Assembly (NCBI GenBank): GCA_000467715.1
Contig: AJFK01000305.1
Coordinates: 62,001 to 126,000 of the forward strand
Direction: 5' to 3'
DNA: 64,000 nucleotides
Origin: Hysterium pulicare CBS 123377
Taxonomy: Eukaryota > Ascomycota > Dothideomycetes > Hysteriales > Hysteriaceae
Position 1 is the first letter of the stretch. Every line of letters begins with the position of its first letter. Positions 45,620 to 55,964 of the stretch are shown piece by piece. Made by a program: the position numbers and the translations under genes. The notes beneath the pieces are model-generated. The model was not told the DNA's origin. It ran no database searches and saw only the letters and a program-made list of their open reading frames with translations.

Positions 45620-47244
45620 CTAACGAGGTGTGTTCTTTAGATCAATTTTAGACGCCAACCAGGGACAGTCCTTGTCATCAATTTTTGCACAAGTGAGGTA
45701 TCCAACCGGATTCTCCGCAACATTAAGGATTAGGTTGTTCGTTGCCAGAGGTCCGGCCGTTTCGCTGGCATACCTCTTGAGATCTCTCAAATCTTCTGCC
45801 AAGTCAAACCAGTCTGAATGCCTTGCGCTCTGTAAGTTCTCAAAGACTTTGTCATAAGGAAGATATGCGTCACCACCTTGTCGCAACTTCCGGTAGAAAG
45901 TGCCCACCTTCTGACGGATACGTTGGCCGCGAGTATTCGTTAGCGCGTGAAGTTCGCTGCCAACCCAGTCTCTGAAGACTTGTACAATCATCCAAGATTC
46001 ATAGTCGGTCTCTAGCCGCACTAGTGCCCCGTTCGGGTGACGGATCGTATTGAGAAAGAGGTCGTTTTCGGCTTCTACGCACAACTCGCCAAGTTCCTTA
46101 GACTTCTTTTCTATCGTCTGAAGAATCTCGTCTGGGACTACGCGTTTAGCCGTAGCCCATGGCCAGGATGGGTGACGCCCAATCATATGTATCATACTCT
46201 CTGCAAAGATAGCCCCATTTTCGAGCGCCAGGGACAGTTTGAGCCATCGTGGCGGGTCCTGCTTTATGGCGACCCAAAGTTCCTGCCGAAATTGGGAGAA
46301 GATATTGGCGAGTGGTGGACGTATCAAGTGTAACGCACCATATGGTTCGGCTACCTTGATGAGCAGCTCGCTCTCGATGAGGGCCTGGTATACGTCGGTG
46401 GGTGGATATGAAAGCGGAATGTTATAAAAGCATGCAAAGAATTGATGATAGGTTGAGATGATGGCGTCGCCGCTCAAGCTCAGTGAAACAGTTGGGATAT
46501 CGTCTTCCGTCTTTATGACCGGATCTACAACTGCGGAATGGGTTGATCCGTGAGCTGAGAATGCGGGAGATGACTGCGAGGGCGTGTCGGGTGGCGTGAA
46601 AGCAGGAGTATTTCCTCGTCCGTTATCTTCGCTATGAGCGTGGTGTATTGCCAGTCTGGGAATGGGCTTGCTATCGTTGAAAGCAAAATGATACCTCCCA
46701 TCACTTGGCTCGTAGCTGTAAAATGACTCACGAAACCACATCGAGCCCCTCGCTAACACGAAACTGTGGAGCTGATATCGTCCCTCTTTACCTTCGAGCT
46801 TGGTGGAGATGAGGACGTCACCAGATCCAAACCTAGGAAATCCATCAATGTCCGAGATGTCCGAGAAAGGTATGCAGGCCGTGGAATCTTGACCATCTCT
46901 CTTTACCTGTTGTTGAGTCATTGCTGAGGAAGCCTTGAATAGTGAGTGAGTGAGAGAAGATCATTGAAAAGATAAAAGAGCATGCGTACCATTCCGCAAC
47001 CTGCTGCAGCCCGAGGGTCAAGTGCCGGGGGAACCTTTGATAGCTGAGGCGCCAAGTGAGTTTGGTAGATGATCTCAGGTGGACAAGAACATTCCATAGA
47101 GAGCGGTGGCTGAAGACGTTCATATGGATAGGATGGACGGTATAGTGCTTCAGTCTCACAATTGCCAGAACGTATTCTGCTCGAAGGTGGCTCACTGGCC
47201 CTCAGTCGACAGTTGCTATGCTCTTGGTGATGCTGTCCCACCAT
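45620..47244 (-). CDS. BTB/POZ-like domain protein
   Basis: The second exon (45620-46933) carries the conserved part. A first exon 46990-47244 joins it in phase 0 through a 55-nt intron (GTACGC donor, TTCAAG acceptor), giving about 522 aa. Without it the ATG at 46921 gives 433 aa. The BTB-like segment is FGSGDVLISTKLEGKEGRYQ then LHSFVLARGSMWFRESF. The following region is helical with STYHQFFACFYNIPLSYPPT and LIESELLIKVAEPYGALHLI, as in the numerous fungal BTB proteins of unknown function. BTB domains generally act as dimerisation or cullin-3 adaptor modules. A specific role cannot be given. Confidence 0.75.
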
Positions 47245-48695
47245 TGTGAAGTGAGAGATCAGGACAGCAATATCGTGTAAGCCAAGTAAAAAAACGACTT
47301 GTGAGCTGAGAAGTTCAAGGGAGTGGTGTCAGAGGGTAATGGCCCCAAAACGCCTGAGTCACGATGAACATGAAGAAGAGTCTGGTGAGTGATAGGAAAG
47401 GTCGCTGGAGTCGGACCTCATGCCGGAGGTAAAGGCAAAGAAGGAAGATGTTAGTGAAGTTCGGATATAGGGAAAGGCAGATATTGTTTCAAATGTGACT
47501 CTAGGAAAGCTGCTGTTCAGAAATGCTAGTAATTTCGACCCCAACGATCGAACCCCATTCAGAATCTATGAACTACATCCACCAAGTTACATGAGCTACC
47601 TACATGACCCATCTTAGCATGGACCTAGAGATCGTTGCGTAGCGGCGTCGCACGTCTTGCTCGCTGTGGCCTGGAAGAAGCTGATTTTGGGCACTTGCTT
47701 GCACACGACAGCCACTGTGCAGGCATGAGGTCATGTTTAGGATATCCCAATCAATACCACTGAGTATATATGAGTTTTATAAGTGCACACCTTAGGATAT
47801 GCCACGGCAGTGCCGTATAACATTGGGTTTTTCGAAGTAGACAACGTACAGCGCCGGCACACAACGTGCTTTTGAGTCATACTGAAATATATGACAGTAC
47901 TGCTTTACACAGCCTAAAACAGACACCTCGTGCAATTTAGGGCAATTTTGACCGTTGGTGTCGAAGAAATCTGACTTACTGGTACAGGTTTGAAACTTCG
48001 GTGCTCAACGCCTCCGAGGCCCATGCTAAGGAAAATCACTCAAATCGTTATACAAGTAAAAAAATCACCTTTAATGCACTTTGGAAGGTTGCGACTGTAG
48101 ACTGTAGGAAAAAGAACCTTTGAGATTTGTCTTGTTGCGACTCTCACAGTGCATGACATTCTTGCAAGTACGAGAGATGGGAACTCGCGTTATTGAAAGA
48201 GTCAAAGAGGAAGAAAGTTCCATTTACAGCTTCCGTTACAGGCACTAAAATTGAAGGAGCGAGGAGGCTGCGACGAGCTCACGTTGAAAAAAGTGGGAAG
48301 TATTTCTACGAAAACGCAACACCATGCCAAGACTGAAGATAGCAATCCTACGTACAGTTGGCGAGAAAAGTGTGGTTGCATTCGTTATGGCGTGATGAGA
48401 ACTAAGGTGAGGTGAAGTGAAATGAAAGCAGGTGGATAACCTGGCGAGAATCTTCAGAAGAAAACGACAACAACACCATGCGACAAACGTTGTAATCTTC
48501 TGAAGAGATGCGGGATAAGGAAAACGGCAACTAGGCTTGCAGCGGGGACGGGAGGAAGAGTATTATGGCTTCAGAGACCCCACAAGATGAAGGTCAACAC
48601 CACGTCAAAGGTCAAGAAAGGAGTTCCGTATAGAATTACTATTAAACAAAGTACATAAGTCTTTCTTCCTCAACACCACACACAAGGTGCAATTG
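47245..48695. repeat. Gene-poor spacer with degenerate repeat copy
   Basis: No gene is visible. A copy of the dispersed motif found at 4.7-5.2 kb lies at about 47935-47974 (core GACCGTTGGTGT at 47950-47961). Two related words TTAGGATATCCCAA and TTAGGATATGCCAC occur near 47737 and 47792. Composition is AT-rich, and short coding-like fragments follow the motif. Confidence 0.45.
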
Positions 48696-49075
48696 TCAAC
48701 GAAAAGAGATGAGTTTGAGTTCGTCTTGGTTTCCAACACCAGACGAAGTGATGTTGTACTTATCCTCGACACCACGTAAAGGTGCGAATTCATCGTCGAG
48801 GTCCATCATCTTGCCAGGCCTCCAGCGGTTGCCACCTGCATCACGCTGCGCCACCCACAGCGAACCCCAGGAATCCGACCATATCCACAACCCACCTGCC
48901 AGTCTAATCCACCAAGTCGAATTCGATCCATCGCTGACTCGTGCGTCCTCCTAGCCATAAGTCCTGTGAACAGTCGCAGAGGTTTGCCCAGCCATGACCT
49001 GAAGTTCAGATGAACCCGCTAGGTCTGGACAACCTCGCCCAACGGTCCAGCGAGCCGCGTCAACAACACCGACAT
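48696..49075 (-). CDS. Candidate small Trp-rich protein of unknown function
   Basis: The first ATG downstream of a TATA box is at 49075. Exon 49034-49075 joins 48696-48950 in phase 0 through an 83-nt intron (weak GTTGTC donor, GGCTAG acceptor) to give about 98 aa. The second exon reads DGSNSTWWIRLAGGLWIWSD, then SWGSLWVAQRDAGGNRWRPG and MMDLDDEFAPLRGVEDKYNI, ending KLISFR: Trp-rich, then acidic. There is no signal peptide. Support comes from the promoter layout and the clean frame; the donor is poor and no family is known. The transcript could also be non-coding. Confidence 0.35.
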
Positions 49076-49392
49076 TCCCAACCTAGGCTGGGACCGCGTC
49101 TCGCAGACACCCGGGATACCGCACTGCCACCACCCAGCCGCCCAAAAGGAACCGAAGAAGCCCGATCCAGGTGATGTCGATGTGCCGAAGACGTAGTGAA
49201 GTGTCGAAGTGTTGAAGGGATGTTGAAGTATCGAAGGGATGTTGAAGTATCGAAAGGTTGTTGAAGTGTTGAAGAGATGTTGGTGTGCGGAGAAGTTGTT
49301 GGTGTGCCGTAAACCAGTAGATCCAGATTGGTGAGTTGTCGTGAGGAAGGAAGAAAAGTAGGTTGGAGGAAAGATTGGAAAGTTTATAAAGA
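49076..49392 (-). promoter_or_regulatory. TATA box and long ATG-free leader
   Basis: On the minus strand CTTTATAAAC (about 49384-49393) is followed by CT-rich sequence and about 300 bases without an ATG. Within it the word ACTTCAACATCCCTTCGAT and close variants repeat at least three times (about 49200-49270). Same plan as the 6.2-6.46 kb unit. Confidence 0.5.
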
Positions 49393-50839
49393 CGTAGAGA
49401 AGGTCGCTGAATAAGGGATGACTAAGGAGATCACTGCCTAGATCACGTGGCCGACTGACTCGACAACGACGTCCGTGCATACTGGATTTATTCGTAACAG
49501 CTGGAGTGAGATCATGGTTGCGTAAGTTTCGGAAAGGGGGAGGGGGGTGGGGGGGGGGATGACGGAAGAAAACAACGGAGAGCGCAATGCACCTTTAGCG
49601 ATAAGCGACCATCACAAGAACATCAAGAATTGACTTGACTTATCTACTAGAAAAAACAATGGGAGCAGTGATTTGAAAGAGTGTCCTAAAGGGAGAAAAT
49701 GGATGGCGGCGAGGGCCGGAAATAAGAGCAGACAGCAATGCTCATTACCCTTAGTAATAGTTAAGACTATCTGCACAACTGACTAGAGCCATGTTATGCA
49801 GACATATATGTACATTGTGTATTAGTTCGTATGGCTCAGTTTAAATGATACCTTCCGTTCTACATTCGGTGCAGACGCAATGCACCTAAGAAGAGCTCTT
49901 GCTGTGGGGCAAAGCCTATCGTTCATCATTTGCTTTACCGCTAGAACCTTTGACTTTTGGATTAAAGAATCATTTGAGCCTCTACTATTGGTGCGAGAGT
50001 ATCCTGCATCATTGCTCGAAACCTAATCACAGAGAGGTAAGCTTATTGGGCATGGATTTCTTTCAAGAGTGTTATCAACGTCCAGCATTGACGTTATTAA
50101 GTGTATGATAAGTTGAGATGCGGGACGAGTCGATGGCATGTGGTTAAGGACGTGGGCGCATGGAAATAGAACAAGGAGAACGGCCTCAAACAAAACTTGC
50201 ACTGAGATGCGACTAGACAGGGAATCAAACTGAACGCTCCCTAAGCTTCTGACACAAGACGGAAAAGTTCAACAGCTTCCATTACCTAGCGGAAGGCCAA
50301 TGCCTCACTGTTGTTTACCGCAGCTCTAGGTTGAAAGTTGAAACGAATGAGAAATATGTGAAAACCCTCACGGGTGCACACATACTTCGGCCGTAATCCA
50401 CATCCCACGATTCCGCAACATTGACACAGGCCCACACCAACTTTGTTGCAGTCTATAGATCCCTTCACCGATCAGTGTCGCAACCACCAGCTGAATCTAT
50501 GCATCAAGCGTCGTTGCAAGGTGGCTGACTAAGGTGACGCACTATCGGATCGCCCGATCTGGTCCGAGCAGTCGAATTTTCCGGAGGCTGGCTGGGCATA
50601 GAGTGTCTTAGGTGACGTTATCGCGCTGGCCTTCATCCGGCAAGGGGTCCTTGTAGAAGAAGGGGAACAGGATGCTCGCCTGATGAGCCTCCCTCCCGTG
50701 CCTCCCAAGAGCTGCAATAATCAGGCCATTTCACTCTCACCCCCCCGTACCGAGTAGGCCCACGCACCCACCCGTCACTCCCGTCTAACCGCCGATCGAC
50801 AAAGCTTAAGTTACGCAGCCTGGCACCCGCCGACCTTTC
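49393..50839. other. Spacer upstream of histidine kinase with G-tract
   Basis: About 1.4 kb. It holds a 23-base G-rich tract (49536-49558, two interruptions) and no convincing gene. The last 100 bases form the leader of the kinase gene. Confidence 0.4.
49536..49558. repeat. G-tract
   Basis: 21 of 23 bases are G on the plus strand. Such runs can form quadruplexes and are prone to length error or polymorphism. Confidence 0.9.
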
Positions 50840-52916
50840 ATGTCGCTGTCCGCTCAGCTGGGGACGACGGCGTCCTCCCACCTCGACGGCAATGGGAGCC
50901 ACTTCCAGCACTCCATGGCCGACATATTTAGTCTTACCCCCGTACCCACTCTTGTTGTAGATTCCTCGCTCGTTATTTGCCAAGTGTCGGACAGTTACCT
51001 GAGCTCGGCCGGTTTCGGTCGACATGAAGTCGTCGGCGAAGACATCCACCACTTCTTTGAGACCAAGGTAACTGATCCGGTCATCCTTGGGCCGGTCCGG
51101 GAAGTCATCGGCACGGCTATTGCGACAAGAAGGAAGAAGGTGTTTGACCATATCCCACTCGGGAACGGTAGCGCATGGAGTGTCCGAGCCATTCCCATCT
51201 ACCGCCATGACCAACTTCAACACCTGGTCATGGAAATCGAAAATACGTCCGAGGAGCACCAAAGGCTTTTCGACCTCGAGGAGAGAATGTACAACAATGA
51301 AACCTTTCGCATTTTGGTCGAGACTGTTAAGGATTATGCCATCTTTGTATCTCTACCCTTTTACCTTTTTGTGAGACGCTGTACTGAGGAGTCCGTAGAT
51401 GCTAGATCCACAGGGCAAAGTTGCTACATGGAATGACGGCGCTCATCGCTTCAAAGGCTATACCAAAGATGAAATCATTGGAAAACATTTCAGTAGTTTC
51501 TATGGCCAAGAAGATTTAGAGAATGATAAGCCTGGTCGCGAAATTGCTACCGCCTTACGAGAAGGTAGAGTTGAGGACGAAGGATGGCGGTACAGAAAAG
51601 ACGGGTCTAAGTTCTGGGCAAATGTTGTCATCACAGCGGTGTATAAAGATGACGCTCTTATCGGCTTCAGCAAAGTAACTCGAGATTTGACCGAACGAAG
51701 AGCTGGCGAAGCACGATTGATCGCAGCCTACGAAGAAGCAGCCAAACTAAAAAGCGAATTCCTTGCCAACATGAGTCACGAAATTCGAACGCCTATGCAT
51801 GGAATGTTGAGTGCGCTCACTCTTCTACTAGACACGGGGCTGAACCCTGAGCAGATAGAGCTAGCTCGTATCATTGAAGAATCTGGTGGTATCCTACTGC
51901 AAGTAATTAATGACATCCTCGATTACTCCAAGCTCGCATCTGGCTGTTTCTCTATCAGCTCCGACGTAATTAGTATCCACGACATCATCTCCTCGGTATT
52001 CCGCAGCATCCAAACTACCGCAAATCCCAACACAGTCTTGGATAGTCAGCTTGACCCACGACTACCCAAATCAGCAGAAGGCGACCCTCTCCGCTATCGC
52101 CAAATATTCCATAACCTAGTGTCAAACGCGATGAAGTTCACTGAGAGAGGTTTTGTGCATGTGGATGTAGCACTGAAAGAGGAAGACGAGGATTCCTATA
52201 TTATTCTTACAGAAGTTACAGACACCGGCATCGGCGTACCATCAGAATCTGTTCCTTCTCTCTTCACGCCATTCACGCAATTCGACAATTCAGCCACCAA
52301 ACGCTACAAAGGCACTGGATTGGGCCTTTCCATCTGCAAGAGCTTGGTAGAGCTTATGGGAGGGCAGATAGGCTACCGACCTAACCGAGATGGTCAGGGC
52401 AGTGTTTTCTGGTTCACTTCGCGGCTGAAGAAAGTCAAGAAATTAGAGCAGCTAGATAGGCTAGAGCCAACCCTCGAATTGATCGCAGCATCTCCAACCA
52501 TCGCTCCGTTTGAGGACATCAAACGCGTGGCTTCCAAGAAGAAAGTCCTTTTGGCCGAGGATAACGTCATAAATCAAAGAGTGATGCTGAAGATGCTCAA
52601 AGGACTAGGATTTGCCGAGATCGGCACAGCGATGGATGGCCGGGAAGCTGTATCGCTCGTAATCGAACAACCTTCCTCTTACGATCTCATTCTCATGGAC
52701 ATCAATATGCCTATACTCGATGGCGTTGCGGCCACAAAAGAGATTCGAAAAGCCGGATGCCGAATACCCATCATTGCAATGACAGCGAATGCGCTGAAAG
52801 GCCAGGCGGAATTGTATTTGGCGAAGGGCATGGATGACTACATTGCGAAACCGGTGGATCGTCAACTTTTGGTGAAGATTTTGATGAAGTCTTTAAGCCG
52901 TGATGGTCCATCGTGA
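50840..52916 (+). CDS. PAS-containing hybrid histidine kinase
   Basis: Two exons (50840-51346, 51399-52916) give about 674 aa. PAS1 covers about residues 25-140 (FSLTPVPTLVVDSSLVICQV). PAS2 begins at the junction (YAIFMLDPQGKVATWNDGAH) and ends with the PAC element GFSKVTRDLTERR. The HisKA box is EFLANMSHEIRTPMHGM, phospho-His about residue 296. HATPase motifs are the N box LVSNAMKFT, DTGIGV and GTGLGLSICKSLV. The receiver domain has VLLAEDN, the phospho-Asp in LMDINMP (about residue 603) and the conserved Lys in IAKPVD. No membrane helix, so it is cytosolic. It should pass phosphate through Ypd1 to Ssk1 or Skn7. Class within the fungal kinases and signal sensed are uncertain; PAS may bind a cofactor or oxidant. 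Confidence 0.93.
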
Positions 52917-53664
52917 AGATTTCGTATATTGTTGGCGGCCACTTAAGGATACATACTGGGCGATTTCTTACCTTCTTCCGGACCTATATCGCTCACGGAG
53001 AGATTATTTGCCACGATATCTCTTTTCAAGGGCCAGCGGCTTCCTATAAAGACAGAATAGGGCCAGGACTTGTCTCGAATGTGTTGGATAGAAATTTCGA
53101 TGGATTGGATGATGATGATGAATGAAATGAATGCCTTGAACTACTTAGCAGCATGGTAGTAGCAATACAGAGGAACATATTTACTTTCAAGGGCCATCCT
53201 GCGCATGGATGAGGTGGATACAGGTCTTAATGAAGATGTATTTTCTACTTTTCAGAACCTCTTTTAGCGTTTCTAACCTCGTTTCCCATGGTTAATTTGG
53301 TCTCTAGCTTATGCGTGAAACCCTTGCGCGGCCATGTGTCTTAACACTTCAATTTTCTTCTTTCTTCTTTCTTTTTCGGTTTTGTTTAATTGAGAAGAAA
53401 AATGACCGTTCATGCCAGACTATCACCTTTGCTGCGATTATATGCTTTCATGTGACATGTGTCATCGTGCATATCAGGCCCACTGCTAGTCAGGCACTGT
53501 TAGCATTAGCGGACGATCCATCCAGGCAACAGCCGGGTTGGTGATCTTGTTGATGTAGTTTTAGAACCATCTATAAATGCCAATTGTTTCCGCGCTTCGT
53601 TCTACTCTCATCTCTCCAACGTGCACCACGAAGATCCGCGATCCTCGCCACCATCACTACCACC
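52917..53664. other. Spacer between histidine kinase and SMI1/KNR4 gene
   Basis: About 750 bases, with a T-rich tract near 53355-53385. Nothing else recognised. Confidence 0.35.
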
Positions 53665-55284
53665 ATGGCACCAATGCGCAAATTCTCCCGCCAAGACGTC
53701 CTCCAATCCGACATCCAAGCCGTCGAATACACAATCGCTGGCCTGGCCCTTGAGTTCGCAGTCCTGGGCTACACAGATGTGGCGCGTCGCCTCGTCTCGC
53801 AGCTCAATAACCACCAACCCCAATTTCATAGCCAGATTATGGTTCTGAAACCGCTTTGGTTGGCATGGCTCACGACCAAATCTTGGCCTGAAGGGGAGAA
53901 AGAAAACGCGAAGAGAGCCGTAAGAGAAGATAAGATGTTGAGCGCGCAGCAGGAGGCAGTACGGAGCGAGTCACGAGGCGAGAAGGAACTGAAAATGGAT
54001 TTGGATGATGAGATGCCGAGAACGAGGCAGGAGGAAGAAAAGCTTGTAAATGAAGAGGTGGCGGAGTTGGCGCTTGGTTATGAGAAGGGGTGGTTTAATC
54101 ATTTTAGTTCTGAAGTTGAGCCCAAGACTCCATATAGGAATGATATGGGTTCTCAAGAGGTGGCGAAGTATATTAAAAGCCTTCTTGAGGTAGCTGATAA
54201 CATGAATCCTGATTATGCGGATGCGACGAGTGGGAGTGTAGCGATGGACAAGGGTTCCGCATTGGTTAGTGCTTTGCATCTGAGGATCAAGCTTACGGAA
54301 GAAGAGTTTGTGGGAGATGATGATCTACAGTCTGTCGAGGACATCCTCGGCATGATCGCGACGAGGTTACATTGCAATCAGCAAATCACTTACGTCGCCC
54401 AGTCATTGCAAGCTTGGAAAATCCTCAAGGATGGCGCTTTGGCTGGGGCAGTAGGGGTGAACGATCAGAAGGTGAGAGCGCTCGGAAAGGAAGTCGAGGA
54501 GACTGTTGAAGAACGCTTGAAGAACGGTCGTAAGACACTCGACGATATGCCAATGAAAGAGATGTTGGAAGTTGTTTCACACAACACGCAAACAAATCCT
54601 GGGTCAAGAGAATTTCGAACCGAATGCGGCGATGATCCAGATACGATACCCGCCCTGTTTCACGATCCTGCTTCAGCCGACGATATTAGAAAGCTGGAAG
54701 AAAACCTTGAAATCGAGCTACCCGAGGACTACAAAGAATTTCTCTCTACAAGCAACGGCTTTGGTAGTTCTTGGGGCGGAATTCTCATGGATCCACCTCT
54801 TCATCCCGCAAGAGAAGTGAGGTGGTTTAACGACGATGAAGACTACTTCATAGACCTTGGCCTCGATCTCACCAACTGCAATATCTATATTATTGCACGC
54901 GAATACGATGACATCACAGAAGACTGGCCGACTGTAGGAAAAGCCATCGAAATTGGGACATACGACATCGACAATGTGTGGTTACTGCCGCCGAAAAACG
55001 TCGATAGGGTAAGAAACCGATACTTGGAGATCTTAGAAAGCGAAAAGTATCCGAAAGATGTGAAAGGAGCCATCCTGAATTCCATCGAAAGCTTCGCGGG
55101 GAGTTTAGAGGCGTTCAAGAAATTGGACTGGTGTGTTTTAACATGGGCGGCTGGCGGCTCCGCAGCAATGGCGTCCTACCCGAGCTTCAGGGCATATATA
55201 AGGGAGAAGGTGGAGAGTTCGAATAAGGAGTGGGTTGAAGATGGGAGCTTCGAGAAGCGAGTGTTTGCTTATAGTTGTCGCTAG
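53665..55284 (+). CDS. SMI1/KNR4-domain protein
   Basis: This intronless frame gives about 539 aa from the ATG at 53665 (MAPMRKFSRQDVLQSDIQ). The frame is open a little further upstream without an ATG. The N-terminal 320 residues are helical and charged (many E/K/R runs) with no recognised domain. The SMI1/KNR4 domain begins about residue 345: DPASADDIRKLEENLEIELP, then EDYKEFLSTSNGFGSSWGGI and NVWLLPP. The C-terminus is hydrophilic. Yeast Knr4/Smi1 links cell-wall integrity signalling and calcineurin, but this architecture differs from yeast Knr4, and many such domains bind partner proteins. A specific pathway cannot be given. Confidence 0.82.
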   Translation: MAPMRKFSRQDVLQSDIQAVEYTIAGLALEFAVLGYTDVARRLVSQLNNHQPQFHSQIMVLKPLWLAWLTTKSWPEGEKENAKRAVREDKMLSAQQEAVRSESRGEKELKMDLDDEMPRTRQEEEKLVNEEVAELALGYEKGWFNHFSSEVEPKTPYRNDMGSQEVAKYIKSLLEVADNMNPDYADATSGSVAMDKGSALVSALHLRIKLTEEEFVGDDDLQSVEDILGMIATRLHCNQQITYVAQSLQAWKILKDGALAGAVGVNDQKVRALGKEVEETVEERLKNGRKTLDDMPMKEMLEVVSHNTQTNPGSREFRTECGDDPDTIPALFHDPASADDIRKLEENLEIELPEDYKEFLSTSNGFGSSWGGILMDPPLHPAREVRWFNDDEDYFIDLGLDLTNCNIYIIAREYDDITEDWPTVGKAIEIGTYDIDNVWLLPPKNVDRVRNRYLEILESEKYPKDVKGAILNSIESFAGSLEAFKKLDWCVLTWAAGGSAAMASYPSFRAYIREKVESSNKEWVEDGSFEKRVFAYSCR

Positions 55285-55964
55285 TCATGGTGGATTGGCA
55301 TTCGTCACGGATTTGTGGAGCTAAACGCTTAGAAAAGGCTGATGGAGGCTAGTTGAAGCCAATGGAACGATATATGGTTGCAGACGCTAAAAGAACGGTG
55401 CGTAACCTAAGACTAATCTCCGTAAGCCTTCAAAAGTCGAATATTCAAAAAGATTGTAAATTTGACATATTCTAACATATGTTATTGTGTTCCTTAGCCC
55501 TCTTTCCAAAATCCGTATATCAAAACTGAGTAGCGAGACATTGTTCCAATTCAAAAGCTTATGCTTGTCTTTTTGCCCCAGCTTGGAATGAGGAGAGTTT
55601 TCTGAGGTTCTCGGGTGCGTTTAGACCCAGAGAGACAGAGACCTGGGAGCTAAAATGCGAGTCTACTTGAACAGCTTCACATTTAGAAGATGAATGGCGG
55701 AGAATCGCTAGATTGGTACACAGTTGAGTGTTAAAGAGGATCTGCGATATTAGACCGAACAACAGTGGACTTCCACGACAGAAGATGAAGGACAAGGCTG
55801 AAAATGCGCCACGCTTACTAAACAGGGCACTAAGCTCAGAAGGAGTAGCTCATGGAGAGCTGCCAGGCACGAACTACGTAACCTCCGACTTGATGCATCT
55901 TTCAGCCTTCACCCATCTTGCTTGATCCAACCACACCAGCACCACTACAAGGGAACCCTTCACC
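55285..55964. other. Spacer upstream of VPS45
   Basis: About 680 bases between the SMI1/KNR4 gene and VPS45, same strand. Nothing recognised. Confidence 0.35.

Noticed and set aside
47510-47580. tRNA-like B-box word GGTTCGATC on minus strand
   Set aside because: No A box at the right spacing and no cloverleaf could be formed by eye.
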